A DNA stretch of 64,000 nt from Sarcocystis neurona (Eukaryota > Apicomplexa > Conoidasida > Eucoccidiorida > Sarcocystidae), in NCBI GenBank assembly GCA_000727475.1, contig KL647325.1:299719-363718 (forward strand), in the 5' to 3' direction. How positions within the stretch are numbered: the stretch's first letter is position 1; every line of letters begins with the position of its first letter. The translations under genes and the position numbers were made by a program. The notes under the pieces are model-generated. The model did not search any database. It was not told the origin of the DNA and was given only the letters and a program-made list of their open reading frames with translations. Below, piece after piece: positions 60,901-64,000 of the stretch.

Positions 60901-63227
60901 ACATATACGTGGGGGTGTGCGTACAGGGTCAGACCGGTTAGTATACATGCGCGCCGAAGCGTTGGTGTGTGTGCGGAAAATGCGACTTGGCCTCTGAATA
61001 TCAGTGCATCCGTACATGTCTGCCAGAAAATGCTGTCTAGGAAAAATAGACACGTATATATGTCCACACACAACCTACATGGAGAAGTGGCCGCCTACGT
61101 CTGCCAAACTACGTGTTAATACGCATGTCCGTATGTACGTGTCGCACACGCAGTGAGTGACTCATACATCTAGAGATTCACCTAGTGTGTCTACGTAAGT
61201 GCTGACACACTTTTGTGGAGCGCCAGTAGACAAACATACACGTCCTGATATATACATATATATACACGTATAAATTTACAGACCCGTATATAGAGAGGAA
61301 CAGAGACGAGTTTACATAAGCCCACGTATTCAAGCGTTTCATGCACTGTAATTCATATTCAGACACATGTGGACACAACGGAGTAAAAAATGTTTACATA
61401 TATATGACTAGAGCGAGACCTGTATTTCCGTGGAACACGTGTGGATACAGGGGAGTAATGGACCTACACATATATATATATATATGACTAGAGCGAAAAT
61501 TGTCCTTCCTCTCTGCAACACACATATTTACGGACACGTAGAGAGGTACGTCTCGGGCTGCATATCTATGTGTGGAAACATCTGCGATGTGTTACAAGCA
61601 AGGATCAACGTACGTTGACAGAGTGCGCACCTGCGCAAACGTGTTGCCGAAAGATAAATGCACTGCCGCAGCTGGGTACACGGACGCAGGTCCGCGCATA
61701 CTCCATAGAGAGGACAGTTTTCTTACACAGACATCCACACCAACATCCCTGCGCTTCTACCTCTTCATCGTATCCCTACATATGCCTCTCTCTTCCCATC
61801 ATATTTCCACGTGTAGGTCTCCCTTGCTATCATATTCCTACGTATATAAATTTCTCTGCCCACCGTTCTCCTGCGCATACGTCTTTGTCCCCGCCATACT
61901 CCTACACACATGTATGTACCCACCGTTGCACTACGTATTTGTACCTGTCTGCTTAGCCTGTTTCTACGTACACATATGCGGATCTATAGACATGTCTGTA
62001 TATGTATTCCTGGTTGGACGTATCGTATACGGGAGAAGACAGGGAGGCCAGGTCAGGTTTACAAATGTAGAACAGAAAGAAAGCGATAGATAGACAGACG
62101 AATTAGCCGCCTTTCAGGAGGACAAGAGGAGAAGATTAGGTATACAGGAAAGGCTTCGTGTACTGGTGTGGATGAAATAAGACGTGTGTCAACACAGATG
62201 TCTACGTAGACCTACAAATGCGTACATGTACATAGGCATGTATGTACACACGCAGATGTGTGCAGTCACAGGTACAAAGGCGCAAGTGCGGAAATACATC
62301 GCCAGTGTGTGGCAGAGACATGCATATATATATATATATCATATCACATGGATATATGTGTAAATAGGTACGTGTATCTTTATGTTACGTATGGACATAC
62401 ACATATATCATCCAGTGAAAATACACAGAGCCGTATCGGGACACAGATTCATTTAGAAGTCTGTGCTTCACAGACGGACACATACGCGAGCTTATTCACT
62501 CATATGTGGGCAGACACAGAGGGGCGCAAACATACAAGCTAGTACAACTGGACGTAAGGTGTACACACACAGATTTGCACAGAGGTAGCAGGTGCGAACA
62601 CGGACACAACAAAGGATAGATAGAATTCTGATTAGATTCAACATTTCTCCATAGCGATGTGGCACGTGTTTGTGCGTCTTACAAAACAAGATCCGGTTAC
62701 ACGTAGGGGACGCATCTGCATAGACATACACGACACGGACGCACACATAGCTAGGGAGCGTGTGCGTACACCGAGCTAGGAAAAAGCGTTTTTTGGTTAC
62801 TCTGCATATAGTCGATAGACGCGTATTTATACGTAGAAGTTAACGAATACACAAATAAACATACGTCTGCGCCGATTCACATGTATATAGATCTTCTCTG
62901 TGTGCGTGTGGGTGTGCTTGTAGACGTATGTGAACACATATTCATACAGGTACGTTTGCGTATGAATAATATGCTTAACAAAATACACATACGTACCAAT
63001 ACCTAGATATGCGTATATACGTCCGTCTCTAAAGTAAGATGCAAGTATGTCCAGGCGTTTGTATGCTGGAGAATTACGCCGTCATGTTCCCCACCAGGGC
63101 CGCAAACAACAAGAAGTTTCCTCGGTCCGCTGCGTGCAGCAGCAGGCGTAGCAGCAGGAGTAGAGGAGGAACAAGAGTGGAAATCTGCGACGGCCTGCGC
63201 GACGCTGAGACCTGCAAGCTCCATCAG
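50914..63227 (-). CDS. NAXE: NAD(P)H-hydrate epimerase NAXE, five internal exons (partial)
   Basis: Minus-strand exons 63227-63095, 59954-59851, 57852-57795, 54356-54201 and 51028-50914, with phases 1, 0, 1, 1, 2 agreeing throughout. They encode in order: [18 protein letters not shown] and [27 protein letters not shown] and [66 protein letters not shown]; and [12 protein letters not shown] then HYVGGRFVP. This follows human NAXE almost without gaps over about 188 residues. The enzyme (YjeF N-terminal Rossmann-like fold) interconverts the R and S forms of hydrated NADH and NADPH so that the dehydratase NAXD can repair them. The NNGGDG phosphate loop, the VDAIFG Asp and DVPSG are present. The exon with the N-terminal block that precedes LMELAG lies beyond 64000, and the C-terminal exon (after VP plus GC/GTAAGT) is not resolved. 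A low-complexity Ser/Ala insert follows FHS. Confidence 0.92.
51029..54200 (-). other. NAXE intron, 3.2 kb
   Basis: GTGAGACA donor, GCGTCTGTAG acceptor. It contains a 119-codon plus-strand frame (51319-51678, Leu/Cys-rich) with no supporting signal, and TA microsatellites at 52930-52942, 53863-53880 and 53998-54010. Confidence 0.7.
54357..57794 (-). other. NAXE intron, 3.4 kb, rich in microsatellites
   Basis: GTATTC donor, TTCTCTTTTCGTAG acceptor. Notable arrays: (TA)n then (GA)n at 54900-54935, (CTAT)n then (TA)n at 55312-55352, TA runs at 56460-56490, 56750-56770 and 57295-57313. No coding signal. Confidence 0.7.
57853..59850 (-). other. NAXE intron, 2.0 kb
   Basis: GTTCGTCT donor, ACTGCGGTGCTGCAG acceptor. 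Almost entirely TATATA/ACATACG/TGTGTAT simple sequence between 58100 and 59300. Confidence 0.7.
59955..63094 (-). other. NAXE intron, 3.1 kb, with a CAG-type island
   Basis: GTGGGGAA donor, CCGCCTGCCAG acceptor. A purine-rich zone (60000-60420) runs into a CAG/GCA triplet island (60490-60690). Frames across the island encode Gln/Ser/Ala runs but have no splice partner, and NAXE homology is continuous across the intron. Confidence 0.7.
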
Positions 63228-64000
63228 CTGTACGTACACCGAAAGTAAGTTCCACACGAGTAACCGCACCAGGATCCGGCACGGCATGAATTTTCCAAAA
63301 GATGCACCACATACACAAGTAGGCATATATATATTTATACATATACACGTAGATAGATAGATAGATATATAAGCACTTTGTATACACGTGATACACACAA
63401 ATGCTGCATATTCATGTATAGAGCTACATCACATACAAGTACATCCTTATATATATATACATATATACATATATATAGATAGATAGATAAACAGCTACAT
63501 TCATGATACACGCATATGTTTGGATATGTAGGTATAGAGCTAAAGTACACACACCTACATCCTTATATATACATATATATGCATACACATAGATATATAT
63601 ATATATATACAGAGAGAGATAGATAGATAAGCGTCACGTATATACATGGTACACACACGTGGATGTATATGTATGTGTGGTGCCACATCATATATAACAA
63701 CATGGATACACACATATACGCATACATAGATAAGCACACGTATATGCATGATACACATATGTGTGTATGCATATGTGTAGTGCCACCTCTTACATATTAG
63801 CAACGTACACATATACACATATGCCTATGTATGTAATGCACGTATTTAGAGACTGCAGCACTCCTCTGCTGTGTTACGCGTGCCCGACGCTGTGAATGCT
63901 TTTTTTCCCAAACGGGCACATACGGTGAAACCTGTGCAGTCCACATTTCCACGTGCCCGCGTACATAACGTTTTACGTGTAGGAGTACACGCACTGACGC
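63228..64000. repeat. microsatellite-rich end of the window (NAXE upstream intron)
   Basis: (TAGA)n arrays with adjoining TA runs at 63349-63366, 63470-63489 and 63594-63631. Three related blocks share a CATCCTTATATATA, then TAGATAGATA, then CATGATACACGC-like order, suggesting tandem amplification of a unit of roughly 150 bases. No exon with the expected N-terminal NAXE block was seen. Confidence 0.6.

Overview
The window is nuclear DNA of a eukaryote with spliced genes. The best fit is a coccidian apicomplexan of the Eimeria/Cyclospora group. I infer this from the gene content (a cathepsin B protease with a very long prodomain, homopolymeric Ala/Gln/Ser/Glu tracts encoded by CAG- and GAA-type repeats) and from introns of 1-3.4 kb packed with TA, ACGT and TGTACAC-type simple sequence. 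No rRNA, tRNA, mobile element or CRISPR was found.

Layout. On the left, a plus-strand gene contributes only its last two exons (468-1886): a VKOR-like membrane thiol oxidoreductase. A plus-strand gene of unknown family ends near 4652, tail-to-tail with TMA7 (minus, 4715-7075), a 52-residue ribosome-associated factor split by a 2.2 kb intron. From 7.1 to 12.8 kb I see repeats plus two isolated minus-strand exon candidates. PAF1, a subunit of the RNA polymerase II elongation complex, occupies 12885-19583 (minus, four exons). From 19.6 to 25.1 kb no gene is recognised. A cathepsin B-like cysteine protease fills 25103-33116 (plus, six exons). From 33.7 to 36.6 kb there is a chain of small, splice-consistent plus-strand exons of an unidentified gene. 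An intact single-exon multi-spanning membrane protein of rolling-stone type lies at 40961-42784 (minus). From 42.8 to 50.9 kb I see tandem repeats and weak exon candidates. The rest (50914-63227, minus) is one gene, the NAD(P)H-hydrate epimerase NAXE, with five exons of 58-156 bases separated by introns of 2.0-3.4 kb; its 5' exons lie beyond the window and its 3' exon was not resolved.

The genes form no pathway: they are housekeeping functions (oxidative folding, translation, transcription elongation, lysosome-type proteolysis, cofactor repair). The main theme is architecture. Short conserved genes are broken into tiny exons inside very large repeat-filled introns, so simple ORF calling misses most of them. 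Splice models were built by eye from homology, GT/AG signals and reading-frame phase. Where the phases agree across exons I regard the models as strong, but none is supported by transcript data.
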